A stretch of 64,000 bases of DNA from Haploplasma axanthum (GCF_900660745.1 NZ_LR215048.1:620001-684000); one strand, 5' to 3'; shown: positions 40,259 through 49,184, counted from the stretch's first letter. A program made the numbers and translations. The notes: generated by a model from the sequence alone, not told the origin.

Positions 40259-41559
40259 ATGGTTATTAGTTGGATTGGGGCAATTCTAGGATTAGCGATT
40301 GCTATATTTTTAATTTTAAAAAAAGTAAGTCCGGTTTATTCGCTTTTTTTAGGAGCAGTTTTAGGAATAATTGTAGGAGCATTAATTGGTGATGCGAGCA
40401 AGTTTGACTTTGGTGGAACTGTTACAATAGTTATTGATGGTACTAAGAGTGTAATGGGGACAGTAGTTAGAGTAATTGCTGCAGGTGTTCTTGCAGGAGC
40501 AATGATGGAAACTGGTGCTGCAGAAGCAATTGCTAGAGGAATGGTTAAAGGCTTTGGTGATAAATGGGCTTTGGTTGCACTTGCGCTACAACAATGATTT
40601 TAACAGCAGTTGGTGTATTTATTCCGGTCGCAGTTTTAATTGTTGCACCAATCGCACTATCAGTTGGTAAAAAGAGTGGGATCTCTAAGATTGCGTTATT
40701 AGTTGCATTATCAGGTGGCGGTAAAGCTGGAAATGTTATATCTCCAAATCCTAATACAATAACTGCAGCAGATGGATTTGGTATTTCATTAGGAGATGCT
40801 ATGGTAAATGCATTTATTCCAGCAGTTTTTGGAGTTATTGTTGCAATTTTACTTGCAATGGCACTTAGAAAAAAAGGTGATCTAGTTAAAGAAAATGAAG
40901 TTCCAGAAGAAGATGTTGAAAGAAAACTTCCAAGTATTGGTAAGTCATTGGTTGCGCCAATAATTGCAATTGTTCTATTACTTGTTGGACCAATTGGTGA
41001 TATTACAAATTGGAGTTTCTTAAAAGCCATCACATTAGACGCAATGTATATCTTACCGCTTGCAGGGATTATTGGAATAATTGCAATGGGTGAGTCAAAG
41101 AATTTAATTAACTATACAACAAAGGGTTTAAATAGAATGACTGGTACAGTAATGATTTTAATTGGTGCTGGTGCATTAGGTGGTCTAATTTCAAAATCAG
41201 ATTTAGGTTATCAAATAACTAATATCATTGCAAAACTTGGAATATCAGGTGATTTATTAGCACCAATTGCTGGTATTTTAATGGGTGGAGCCCTAGCTTC
41301 TACTTCAGCAGGTGTTTCAGTAGGTATTGAAGGTTTCGGACAATCTATTTTAGGTACAGGAACAAGTCCTATCAATGCAGCCGTTATGATGCATACAGGG
41401 GCAACAGTAATTGATCAATTGCCACATGGTAATTATTTCCATGTTACTGGCGGAAGTATGAACATGGATATTAAAGAAAGATTTAAGGTTGTAGGATTTG
41501 AAGCATTAGTTGGTTTAACAATGACAATTGTTGCTGTATTAATTAACTTTATATTTTAG
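40259..41559 (+). pseudogene. GntP-family permease (glycerate/gluconate type) with a frameshift
   Basis: The gene is split over two frames. Frame one (40259-40597) encodes the N-terminal 112 residues, ending WALVALALQQ before TGA. A second frame, overlapping from 40564, continues with ATTMILTAVGVFIPVAVLIV to 41559. Joining them at the GCG/GCT around 40588-40592 by adding one base gives a continuous GntP protein of about 433 residues, the normal length. The C-terminal part holds GGALASTSAGVSVGIEG and VIDQLPHGNYFHVTGGS, typical of the family. The break is not in a homopolymer and shows no slippery heptamer. It is either a true mutation or a sequence error. RBS AAAGGAGG precedes the start. Confidence 0.85.
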
Positions 41560-41570
41560 GAGGATGAATA

Positions 41571-42710
41571 ATGAAAATAGTTATTGCACCAGATTCGTTT
41601 AAAGGGAGTTTGACTGCTAAAGAAGCAAGTCAAGCAATACATGATGGTTTTATAAAAGTATTTCCAAATGCAGAATATGTACTTGTACCAATGGCTGATG
41701 GTGGAGAAGGAACTGTTCAATCATTAGTTGATGCAACAAATGGAAAATTATTAGAAAAGAAAGTTTGTGGACCACTTGAAAAAACAGTAACTGCTAAGTA
41801 TGGTATCTTAGGAGATGGAAAAACTGGGGTTATTGAAATGGCAGAGGCTAGTGGTATTGGTTATGTAACAAAAGAGACTAAAAATCCTTTAGTTACTACA
41901 ACATATGGTACTGGTGAGTTAATAATGGCTTGTGTTGAACAAGGTGTTAAAAAGATTATTATTGGTATTGGTGGTAGTGCCACTAATGATGGTGGTAGTG
42001 GAATGGCAGAAGCTTTAGGTGTTAAATTCTTAGATAAAAATGGTAATCAAATTCCAAGAGGTGGAGGCGGATTGTCAAAACTAGATAGAATTGATATGTC
42101 AAATATTGATCCAAGATTAAAAGATGTTGAATTAATTATTGCATCTGATGTTACAAATCCATTATGTGGAGAAAAGGGAGCATCTCATGTATTTGGCCCT
42201 CAAAAAGGTGCTACTAAAGAAATGATCCAAATTTTAGATAGTAATTTAAAACATTATGCTGATGTTATTAAAAAACAATTAGGTAAGGACGTTGCTGATG
42301 TTCCAGGTACAGGTGCTGCAGGAGGTTTAGGAGCAGGATTATTAGTTTTCACTAATTCGAAGATGCAAAAAGGTATTGATATTGTTGTTAATTATGTAAA
42401 ACTTGAAGAAAAACTTAGAAATGCTAAACTTTGTGTTACTGGTGAAGGTGGAATCGACTTCCAAACACAATTTGGTAAAGCTCCATTTGGGGTTGCACAA
42501 GCAGCTAAGAAAGTTTCTAAAGATTTACCGGTTATTGCAATTGCTGGTTCTTTGGGTAGAGAATATCAAGAACTGTATGATAAAGGTTTTGATGCAATAT
42601 TTGGAACAATAGAACAAGTTCAACCGCTTGAAGAAGTTATTGCTGCTGCAAAAGAATCTTTAATTAGAACAGCAGAAAATGTTGCTAGAGCAATAAAGAT
42701 TACTATATAG
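41571..42710 (+). CDS. Glycerate kinase
   Basis: The 379-residue protein of the GarK/GlxK family phosphorylates glycerate with ATP to a phosphoglycerate that enters glycolysis. It begins MKIVIAPDSFKGSLTAKEA and contains PMADGGEGTVQSLVDAT, the glycine-rich IIIGIGGSATNDGGSGMAEA and GTGAAGGLGAGLL. All are standard for the family, whose members mostly make 2-phosphoglycerate. TAGGAGG precedes the ATG, and it starts 11 bases after the permease stop. With the CdaR-like regulator it forms a compact glycerate module, now dependent on whether the permease is functional. Confidence 0.95.
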   Translation: MKIVIAPDSFKGSLTAKEASQAIHDGFIKVFPNAEYVLVPMADGGEGTVQSLVDATNGKLLEKKVCGPLEKTVTAKYGILGDGKTGVIEMAEASGIGYVTKETKNPLVTTTYGTGELIMACVEQGVKKIIIGIGGSATNDGGSGMAEALGVKFLDKNGNQIPRGGGGLSKLDRIDMSNIDPRLKDVELIIASDVTNPLCGEKGASHVFGPQKGATKEMIQILDSNLKHYADVIKKQLGKDVADVPGTGAAGGLGAGLLVFTNSKMQKGIDIVVNYVKLEEKLRNAKLCVTGEGGIDFQTQFGKAPFGVAQAAKKVSKDLPVIAIAGSLGREYQELYDKGFDAIFGTIEQVQPLEEVIAAAKESLIRTAENVARAIKITI

Positions 42711-42718
42711 AAATAATT

Positions 42719-42752
42719 GACTAACTGGAATTTACTAGTTAGTCTTTTTTTT
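42719..42752 (+). terminator. Rho-independent terminator after glycerate kinase
   Basis: GACTAACT (42719-42726) pairs with AGTTAGTC (42737-42744), followed by eight T. Confidence 0.9.
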
Positions 42753-42806
42753 AGCTTAAAAGAATAAACTTAATGCTATAATTAGTACAGCGAAAGAGAG
42801 GAATAC

Positions 42807-43493
42807 ATGATGAGTAAATTTTTGAAGAATTTTAAAAATCAGTTTACAGGTTTGTTAGGATTAGTCGTTGTTATTTTATTAGCGGCATATTTAGTTTATA
42901 GTAATTTTAGTGGTGGTACAGTAATAAATGTTATTAGATATTCACTTCCACATATTTTACTTGGAGTTGCAGTTATAATTGCAGTTATAAAAAAGAAACA
43001 TTTAATTGCATTTTTAATACTAATGATAGAATATAGTTCTGGTGCACTTGCATTTATTAATTATATAATTGCTTTTAAATTTGATGGTGGATTTAGATGG
43101 AGTTTATTAGTTGCATTTGTTATATTTGTATTTTTATTATTACAAGTAGTATCTCATGCATTTGATACAACAGGCTCAGGAAAAGCTCCTTGGACTAATG
43201 TAGCAGTAACAATTTTTGTTGCCTTTATAGTTGCATTTTATTTTGAAAAAAGTTTCTATGGAGCATTGATTGTTCTTTTCTATCCGATAATTGGATATAT
43301 TGCAGGATCGCCTCTTATTTCTTCATTATTATTGACACAAGTCTTTATTGAATCACCATTTAAGCTGATTGAGAATATACAAAATAATAATAACGATAAT
43401 AAAGTAGGTTTGATTGTCTATTCTGTGTTTGGAACGATATTCTTAATTATCTCAATTTATCATGTGATAGATAGAATTAAAAAAGAAAAATAA
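42807..43493 (+). CDS. Multi-pass membrane protein of unknown function
   Basis: The 228-residue protein is mostly hydrophobic with about seven predicted membrane segments. These include GLLGLVVVILLAAYLVYSNF near the N terminus and VGLIVYSVFGTIFLIISIYH near the end. The soluble parts are short: HAFDTTGSGKAPWTN in the middle and an Asn/Asp-rich stretch (IQNNNNDNK) before the last segment. I recognise no family. GAGAGG precedes two adjacent ATG codons (42807, 42810). It is monocistronic, between two terminators. Confidence 0.75.
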   Translation: MMSKFLKNFKNQFTGLLGLVVVILLAAYLVYSNFSGGTVINVIRYSLPHILLGVAVIIAVIKKKHLIAFLILMIEYSSGALAFINYIIAFKFDGGFRWSLLVAFVIFVFLLLQVVSHAFDTTGSGKAPWTNVAVTIFVAFIVAFYFEKSFYGALIVLFYPIIGYIAGSPLISSLLLTQVFIESPFKLIENIQNNNNDNKVGLIVYSVFGTIFLIISIYHVIDRIKKEK

Positions 43494-43497
43494 ATTT

Positions 43498-43530
43498 AAG
43501 CCTTAAGGTATCTAACCTTAGGGCTTTTTA
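43498..43530 (+). terminator. Rho-independent terminator
   Basis: AAGCCTTAAGGT pairs with ACCTTAGGGCTT, with one T-G pair, around ATCTA, followed by T. Confidence 0.88.
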
Positions 43531-43605
43531 AATGCAAATTACTAGTCGAAAATGCTTACATGAATTATAATTCATATACAAAGATATAGAAGGAAGTGAT
43601 TTCTT

Positions 43606-44301
43606 ATGAAGATAGAAATATGGAGTGACTTTGTTTGTCCGTTTTGCTATATTGGAAAAAGAAAATTAGAAAAAGCATTAGATAAATTCCCACATAAAGA
43701 TAAAGTTAAAATAGAATTTAGATCATATGAGTTAAACCCAGATGCTCCAAAGGTACCTGATGGAATGGGATATGAAGCATTTGCAAAACTTAAGAATATG
43801 AAGATTAATGAAGCTAAAGAATTTATGGATTCAGTAGCTAAAACAGCTAAAAACTATGATTTAGATTATCACATGGATAAAATAGTATTAGTTTCAACTA
43901 AAGACGCACATAGATTAGCTAAATGGGCAAAAAGATTTAAAAAAGATAAAGAATTAACCGAGGCATTAATGCATGCATATTTCACAAAAGGTGTAAATAT
44001 TGCTGATTTTAATGAGTTAACAAAAATAGTTGAAAAACTTGGATTAAATAAGAAAGATGCACTGGAAGTATTAAACTCAAATAGATTTGAAAAAGAAGTT
44101 CTAGCAGATATTGAAGAAGCTAATACTTTAGGTATAAGAGGAGTTCCTTTCTTCGTTTTTGATCGAAATTATGCAGTAAGTGGAGCACAACCAGATCAAA
44201 TGTTTGAACAAGCATTAGAAAAATCATATGAAGAGTCATATAAGTTTAAAGATTTAAATGTGAGTAACACAGAAGTTTGTGATACTGATGAATGTAATTA
44301 A
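43606..44301 (+). CDS. FrnE-like DsbA-family thiol oxidoreductase
   Basis: The 231-residue cytoplasmic thioredoxin-fold protein has CPFC at residues 11-14 (IWSDFVCPFCYIGKR) and a helical insertion typical of FrnE. The cis-Pro loop is IRGVPFFVFD, followed by AVSGAQPDQMFEQAL. Near the C terminus there is a second cysteine pair, C225 and C230, in VCDTDEC. A CX4C pair in addition to CXXC is known from Deinococcus radiodurans FrnE, where it takes part in disulfide exchange. It has no signal peptide. A role in oxidative stress is inferred from the family. Confidence 0.88.
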   Translation: MKIEIWSDFVCPFCYIGKRKLEKALDKFPHKDKVKIEFRSYELNPDAPKVPDGMGYEAFAKLKNMKINEAKEFMDSVAKTAKNYDLDYHMDKIVLVSTKDAHRLAKWAKRFKKDKELTEALMHAYFTKGVNIADFNELTKIVEKLGLNKKDALEVLNSNRFEKEVLADIEEANTLGIRGVPFFVFDRNYAVSGAQPDQMFEQALEKSYEESYKFKDLNVSNTEVCDTDECN

Positions 44302-44349
44302 TAAAAATATAGTATAATATATCTATATTAATTTGAAGTAGGTAGTATT

Positions 44350-45135
44350 ATGCAAAAAGCAATTAAAAAACCAACAAAGAAACACAATGATAACTTAATT
44401 GAACACAAGGAAAATGATCTTATTAGACTTAATAAATTTATTAGTGATTCAGGATACTGTTCTAGAAGAGAAGCTGATAAACTGATTGAAGAAAATAAAG
44501 TAACAATTAACGGTAAGATAGCATTGTTAGGAACTAAAGTTGGTAAGAATGATGTAGTTAAAGTTGGTAATGATTTAATATCTGAAAAAGCAAAAAATAT
44601 TTATATTATGCTTCATAAACCGACTGGCATAACTTGTACAAATGATTTGAGAGTTGAAGGAAATATTAGAAAATACGTTGATTATCCAGAACTTATTTTC
44701 CCAATTGGAAGATTAGATAAGGATTCTTCAGGTTTAATTTTACTTACAAATGATGGAGATATTGTTAATAAGATTTTGAGAGCTGAACATGGTCATGAAA
44801 AAGAGTATGTTGTTACTGTAGATAAGGATTATGATTATCATTTTACTAAAGCATTATCAAATGGAGTAAAGATATATAATCAAGTTTCTGATAAACTGCA
44901 AGTTACCAATAAATGTGAAGTTAAAGCATTAGATAATCGAACATTTAAAATTATCTTGAAACAAGGACTTAATCGTCAAATTCGTAGAATGACTGAAACA
45001 TTAGGATATAATGTTAAATCTTTGAAAAGAATTAGAGTTATGAATGTTAGATTGGGAGATTTAAGAGTTGGAGAGTGGCGTTATTTAAATGATAACGAAT
45101 TAAAAGAAATAAATAAAATGATAAATCAAAACTAA
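44350..45135 (+). CDS. rluF: RluF-like pseudouridine synthase
   Basis: The 261-residue protein has a Lys-rich N-terminal tail, an S4 RNA-binding domain (about 25-85, RLNKFISDSGYCSRREADKL) and an RsuA-family catalytic domain. The conserved Asp is D123 in FPIGRLDKDSSGLILLTNDG. Further features are GLNRQIRRMTETLGYNVKSL and RIMNV-like VRVMN ends. VNKILRAEHGHEKEYVVTVDK and LGDLRVGEWRYL are closest to RluF, which modifies 23S rRNA position 2604 (or 2605) in E. coli. The exact target here is inferred. Confidence 0.88.
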   Translation: MQKAIKKPTKKHNDNLIEHKENDLIRLNKFISDSGYCSRREADKLIEENKVTINGKIALLGTKVGKNDVVKVGNDLISEKAKNIYIMLHKPTGITCTNDLRVEGNIRKYVDYPELIFPIGRLDKDSSGLILLTNDGDIVNKILRAEHGHEKEYVVTVDKDYDYHFTKALSNGVKIYNQVSDKLQVTNKCEVKALDNRTFKIILKQGLNRQIRRMTETLGYNVKSLKRIRVMNVRLGDLRVGEWRYLNDNELKEINKMINQN

Positions 45136-45158
45136 TCTTCGGGTTAGTTTTAGTTTTT
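45128..45158 (+). terminator. Rho-independent terminator after rluF
   Basis: AAAACTAA (45128-45135) pairs with TTAGTTTT (45144-45151) around TCTTCGGG, then a T run. It includes the stop codon of rluF. Confidence 0.8.
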
Positions 45159-45173
45159 TCGGAGGTAAGTATT

Positions 45174-46535
45174 ATGTATAAAGAATTGATTAGCAAACAA
45201 AAGATCTTTTTTAATTTAGGTAAAACGTTAAGTTATGATACTAGAATTAAGTATTTAAAAAAACTTAAAGAAGAGATAGTTAATAATGAAGCAGAGATTG
45301 AAGATGCTTTATATAAAGATTTAGGTAAATCATCAGGTGAAAGCTATATGACTGAAATAGGACCTGTTTTAAAAGAATTGAATTTTCAAATAAAACATCT
45401 TAAAAAGTTTATGAAACCTAAAAAAGTCGGTTCACCACTTGCTCTATTTCCAGCAAAAAGTTATATATATCCAGAACCACTTGGAACAGTATTGATTATT
45501 TCACCATGGAATTATCCTTTTTTACTTCTTTTAGATCCATTAATTGGAGCAATTGCTGCAGGAAATACTGTAATTGCTAAACCATCAGAGTTTTCAACAG
45601 CAACAACAAAAATAACCCAAAAGATACTTCAAAATGTTTTTGAAGATGAATATGTTACTGTTGTTGAAGGTGAAGTATATGAGACAACAAAATTACTAGA
45701 AGAAAGATTTGATTATATCTTTTTTACTGGTAGTACAAATGTTGGGAAAATCATTATGAATGCAGCAAGTAAACATTTAACACCTGTAACGCTTGAACTT
45801 GGTGGGAAGAGCCCTGCTGTTATCTTTAATGATGCAGATATTAAGCTTGCAGCAAAGAGAATCGCTTTTGGAAAACTTATAAATGCTGGACAAACATGTA
45901 TCGCACCAGACTATATACTTATAGATAAAACTAAAAAAGAAGAGTTTATAACTTATTATAAAATGTATATTGAAGAGTTTTACACTGATACTCCGCTTGA
46001 AAATGATTTGTATCCTAAAATAATTAGTAAGAAGCATTTTGATAGATTAATAAGTCTATATAAAGATGAAGATATTCTTTTTGGTGGTAAATATAATGAT
46101 GTAAAAATAGAACCAACATTATTAGATATTAAAGATGTAAATGTTAAAATCATGCAAGAAGAAATATTTGGACCTATATTGCCAATTCTCACATTTGAAA
46201 AAGTAAATGAAGTTTTTGAATATCTTAGTAAAGAAGAAAAACCATTAGCTTTTTATGCTTTTACAAGAAACAAAGAAATAAAAAAAAGAATCTTAACAAC
46301 TACTTCATCAGGTGGATTAATATTTAATGATACATTAATGCATTTTGCTAATAACAACCTTCCTTTTGGTGGTGTTGGTTATAGCGGAATGGGAAAATAT
46401 CATGGAATTGATACATTTAAAACATTTTCACATTATAAAGCTGTTGTTGATAGAAAGACTTGGTTAGATATTAATATTAGATATCAACCAATAACAGAAA
46501 AAAAGAAAAGAATAATTAAAAAAATTAATAAATAG
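45174..46535 (+). CDS. Class 3-type aldehyde dehydrogenase
   Basis: The 453-residue NAD(P)-dependent aldehyde dehydrogenase resembles the short class 3 group (like B. subtilis YwdH), with no N-terminal extension. Features are LGTVLIISPWNYPFLLLLDP, FTGSTNVGK for cofactor binding, general base E208 in LELGGKSPAV and nucleophile C242 in AGQTCIAPDY. The substrate is probably a medium- to long-chain or aromatic aldehyde, but this is not shown. CGGAGG precedes the ATG. Its own terminator seems now to lie beyond the insertion sequence inserted 21 bases after the stop. Confidence 0.92.
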   Translation: MYKELISKQKIFFNLGKTLSYDTRIKYLKKLKEEIVNNEAEIEDALYKDLGKSSGESYMTEIGPVLKELNFQIKHLKKFMKPKKVGSPLALFPAKSYIYPEPLGTVLIISPWNYPFLLLLDPLIGAIAAGNTVIAKPSEFSTATTKITQKILQNVFEDEYVTVVEGEVYETTKLLEERFDYIFFTGSTNVGKIIMNAASKHLTPVTLELGGKSPAVIFNDADIKLAAKRIAFGKLINAGQTCIAPDYILIDKTKKEEFITYYKMYIEEFYTDTPLENDLYPKIISKKHFDRLISLYKDEDILFGGKYNDVKIEPTLLDIKDVNVKIMQEEIFGPILPILTFEKVNEVFEYLSKEEKPLAFYAFTRNKEIKKRILTTTSSGGLIFNDTLMHFANNNLPFGGVGYSGMGKYHGIDTFKTFSHYKAVVDRKTWLDINIRYQPITEKKKRIIKKINK

Positions 46536-46555
46536 ATAAAAAGAGAGTTATTAAA

Positions 46556-46597
46556 AATAAACTGGGGTCATTGTATACCTATGTAATTATCTGGGGT
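46556..46597 (+). repeat. Left end of the insertion sequence, paired CTGGGGT boxes
   Basis: Outer box in AATAAACTGGGGT, inner box in TGTAATTATCTGGGGT, 22 bases between boxes. It matches the right end in inverted orientation. Confidence 0.85.
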
Positions 46598-46664
46598 TAT
46601 AAATAAAGAAAATCCTTCTTGTGTTATTATAGTTTTGCACACTTAATAATCAAGGAGGATTTTC

Positions 46665-47963
46665 ATGTATGATAATATCATAAAAGTATTAGAAATTGAA
46701 CACTTAAGTCATAAAATTGAATCTATTGATGCAGTATCAACTGATGGAATTGTTAGTTTTCATATTAAGCTTAAAAAAGAAACTATTCCATGCCCTTTAT
46801 GCAATGGAATTACCACTACACATGACTACCAAAATAAAAATATAACTCATAGTATTTCTACAAATAGAAAATCTTATATTATTTATCGTAGTAGAAGATA
46901 TCGATGTTTAATATGTAAAAAACGTTTCTTTGAACCTAACCCTTTTACTATTAATAAAGATAGAATTAGTCATTATACTAAATTATCTATTTTAGAACAC
47001 TTAAAGAATCCTTCTAATACATTTACTAGTGCTTCTACTATCTTTAATGTTTCTACTAAAACTGTTATTGATATTTTTGATGATTATGTTGATCCAAATA
47101 GAAATAAACTACCTAAGTTTTTATGTATCGATGAATTTCATGTTTCAAAAAGGACTAAACATCCTTATGCTTGTCTATTCTTAGATTTTGAAACAAAAAA
47201 AATAATTGATGTTTTAAAAACTCGTCATAAATCATATCTATTAGAATATCTATCTAGTCTTAAACATACTGAATTAGATAGTGTTAAAGTAGTTATTATT
47301 GATATGTGGAAGCCTTATAAAGACGTTATATCTAAAGTTATGCCTAAAGCTTTAATATCTATTGATTCTTTTCATGTTATTAAACATATTAATGATATCG
47401 TTAATAAGCATCGTATTAAAGTAATGAATAAATATGCTGGTAATATTGAGTTTAAAACTTATAAGAATGATAAATATTATATGTTAAAGAAGTTTCATTA
47501 TTTCTTTACTAAAGAATACGATAATATCTATAATGGTTATATTTCTATTCCTAAGTTTAGAATTAGTCTTAATAAATCTTCTATTAAAGATTTTCTTTTA
47601 TCCATTGATGATGATTTAACTGAAGTTTATAAAATCAAGGAAGAATATCGTGAATTTAATAGAAACTCTAATTTTGATGATGCTAAAGAATTATTATCTG
47701 ATTTAATTACTAAATATCGTAATCACAGGTTAGAAGATATTAGATCTTTTGGTAAATTACTTTCTAATTGGAAAGATGAGATTATTAATTCCTTTATTAA
47801 ATCTGATTCTAACAGAAGATTATCTAATGGTCCAATTGAAGGTACTAATTCTAGAATAAAGACTATTATTAAGACTAGTAATGGGATTAAAAGTTTTAAG
47901 AGATTAAGAGCTAGAATCATTTATTCTATTAATAAAGATGTGGCTCTTAAAATACCTGAATAA
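46665..47963 (+). CDS. ISL3-family transposase
   Basis: The 432-residue DDE transposase is intact. The N-terminal zinc-binding part has IPCPLCNGITTTHDY and RRYRCLICKKRFFE, followed by a helix-turn-helix (about 105-145). The catalytic triad is visible as D156 (LCIDEFHVSK), D213 (VVIIDMWKPYKD) and E392 (NGPIEGTNSRIK), the standard spacing of ISL3. CAAGGAGG precedes the ATG, and a promoter-like TTATTATAG lies upstream. No frameshift is seen, so the element may be active. Confidence 0.93.
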   Translation: MYDNIIKVLEIEHLSHKIESIDAVSTDGIVSFHIKLKKETIPCPLCNGITTTHDYQNKNITHSISTNRKSYIIYRSRRYRCLICKKRFFEPNPFTINKDRISHYTKLSILEHLKNPSNTFTSASTIFNVSTKTVIDIFDDYVDPNRNKLPKFLCIDEFHVSKRTKHPYACLFLDFETKKIIDVLKTRHKSYLLEYLSSLKHTELDSVKVVIIDMWKPYKDVISKVMPKALISIDSFHVIKHINDIVNKHRIKVMNKYAGNIEFKTYKNDKYYMLKKFHYFFTKEYDNIYNGYISIPKFRISLNKSSIKDFLLSIDDDLTEVYKIKEEYREFNRNSNFDDAKELLSDLITKYRNHRLEDIRSFGKLLSNWKDEIINSFIKSDSNRRLSNGPIEGTNSRIKTIIKTSNGIKSFKRLRARIIYSINKDVALKIPE

Positions 47964-47981
47964 TAATATATAAGTGTGTAA

Positions 47982-48020
47982 AAAAAATCGACTTCCATAT
48001 ATAAATGGTTGTCGATTTTT
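47982..48020 (+). terminator. Terminator inside the insertion sequence
   Basis: AAAATCGAC pairs with GTCGATTTT, with an inner CCAT/ATGG helix, flanked by A and T runs. It lies between the transposase stop and the right end. Confidence 0.85.
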
Positions 48021-48028
48021 GTTATTAG

Positions 48029-48074
48029 ACCCCAGATTATTACAAAGGCTATTTTCTCAATACCCCAGTTTATT
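48029..48074 (-). repeat. Right end of the insertion sequence, paired CTGGGGT boxes
   Basis: The inner box is ACCCCAG (48029-48035) and the outer ACCCCAGTTTATT (48062-48074), 26 bases between boxes. It is the reverse complement of the left-end pattern. Confidence 0.85.
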
Positions 48075-48084
48075 ACTAAGAGCC

Positions 48085-48118
48085 AAAAAGAGTTTGTATT
48101 GAACAGACTCTTTTTATT
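48085..48118 (+). terminator. Rho-independent terminator, probably of the aldehyde dehydrogenase gene
   Basis: AAAAAGAGT (48085-48093) pairs with ACTCTTTTT (48107-48115). It lies just outside the right end of the insertion sequence, with no gene directly in front of it. It was probably the terminator of the 45174-46535 gene before the insertion. Confidence 0.75.
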
Positions 48119-48172
48119 TATAAAAATTCGAATAATCACAAGAAAAAAAGTTTAAAATACTATATATATAAA

Positions 48173-48209
48173 TGAAAACGTTTTATTAAAAGAAAAAATA
48201 GTATATAAT
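48173..48209 (+). promoter_or_regulatory. Promoter with cre/LacI-like palindrome before the RpiR-type regulator
   Basis: AAAACGTTTT (48175-48184) lies in TGAAAACGTTTTAT, a near match to the CcpA cre consensus, at the expected -35 position. TATAAT follows at 48204-48209. The palindrome could be a CcpA-type site or the operator of the regulator itself. A related sequence sits before anmK. Confidence 0.55.
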
Positions 48210-48248
48210 AAGTGTTAATGTAACGTATAACAAGAAAAAGGTGATTTT

Positions 48249-49127
48249 ATGAGTCTTATGATCAGTATGATTAAGCAAAGAGAGGTACTAAGTATTTCTG
48301 AACGTGCAGTATTAGATTATTTAATTGCTAATAAAACAATACTTAAAGATTTATCAGTTGAAAGTGTTGCACAAGGAGCATTTACTTCTCCAGCTTCAGT
48401 TGTAAGAATGTGTAAAAAACTTGGATATAAGGGTTTTAAAGAATTTAAAGTTGATTTTTTATTAGCTAATTCAAAGATTGAAATTCCAAATAATAAAGAA
48501 TATGAAGATGTTATATTGGGCAAAAATCTTGAGATTAGTAAGGGGCGTAGAGCAATTGAGAATAATATTAAAGCACTAGAAGATACATTAAAATTATATT
48601 CGGATCAATCAATTAGTAAAGCGGCAGAAATTATTATGACTTCAAGAAAAACTTTATTGTTTGGAAAAGGTTCTTCATATTTAGCTTGTAAAGATTTTCA
48701 AATGAAACTTAGAAGAATTGATAAGTTTTGTATAGCACAAGAAGATTCACATGAACAGTTAGTTGATGCAACTTTTTTAGATAAGCGGGATGTTGTTGTT
48801 TTAATTTCGAATTCTGGAGAAACACAAGAGATTATTCAAGCAGCAATTGTTGCAAAAGAAAATAATGCTCAAATAGTTAGTATAGTTAAGGCAGGGAAGT
48901 CTTTTTTGGCTGAATTATCAAATATAACATTATACACATCTGCTTTAGAGGGTGATTTTAGAAGTGCAGCAATGACTTCAAGAATTTCGCAAATGGCAAT
49001 TATTGATGCTCTATTTTCAACATGTGCATTCTATGATTTGGATAGATCAGTAAGAAAATTAGAAAGAACATATCAGACATTTAAAAAGTATAAGAACAAA
49101 ACAAATAATTTTTCAAAAAAGAATTAA
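48249..49127 (+). CDS. RpiR/MurR-family transcriptional regulator
   Basis: The 292-residue protein has an N-terminal HTH_6 domain (about 1-77, SERAVLDYLIANK and TSPASVVRMCKKLGYKGFKE) and a C-terminal SIS sugar-phosphate-binding domain (about 125-255, VVVLISNSGETQEIIQAAI). Regulators of this family that sit beside MurNAc genes (MurR) sense MurNAc-6-phosphate. That is the product of the kinase encoded by the next gene, so MurNAc-6P is the likely effector. AAAGGTGA precedes the ATG. Its own terminator separates it from anmK. Confidence 0.9.
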   Translation: MSLMISMIKQREVLSISERAVLDYLIANKTILKDLSVESVAQGAFTSPASVVRMCKKLGYKGFKEFKVDFLLANSKIEIPNNKEYEDVILGKNLEISKGRRAIENNIKALEDTLKLYSDQSISKAAEIIMTSRKTLLFGKGSSYLACKDFQMKLRRIDKFCIAQEDSHEQLVDATFLDKRDVVVLISNSGETQEIIQAAIVAKENNAQIVSIVKAGKSFLAELSNITLYTSALEGDFRSAAMTSRISQMAIIDALFSTCAFYDLDRSVRKLERTYQTFKKYKNKTNNFSKKN

Positions 49128-49154
49128 AGGATAATAAAATCTATATTTTTAAGT

Positions 49155-49184
49155 AAAGTATCATAATAATGTGATACTTTTTTT
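49155..49184 (+). terminator. Rho-independent terminator after the regulator
   Basis: AAAGTATCA (49155-49163) pairs perfectly with TGATACTTT (49172-49180), then T. Confidence 0.9.

Larger units (their letters stand above)
46556..48074 (+). mobile_element. ISL3-family insertion sequence
   Basis: About 1.52 kb bounded by the inverted pair AATAAACTGGGGT (46556-46568) and ACCCCAGTTTATT (48062-48074). It holds one intact transposase gene. Each end carries a second, inner copy of CTGGGGT preceded by TGTAAT-ATCTGGGGT (46591-46597 on the left, ACCCCAG at 48029-48035 on the right). No clear 8-base target duplication is visible. It has inserted between the aldehyde dehydrogenase gene and a terminator (48085-48118) that probably belonged to that gene. 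Confidence 0.88.

Noticed and set aside
40259-41559. TGA read as tryptophan, or programmed -1 shifting, in the GntP gene
   Set aside because: Reading through TGA leaves the wrong frame, TGA is a stop elsewhere in the window, and there is no slippery heptamer or downstream structure that stands out.
46545-48085. TTATTA on both sides of the insertion sequence as target duplication
   Set aside because: The two copies are at unequal distances from the paired ends, and the right copy overlaps the inverted repeat.
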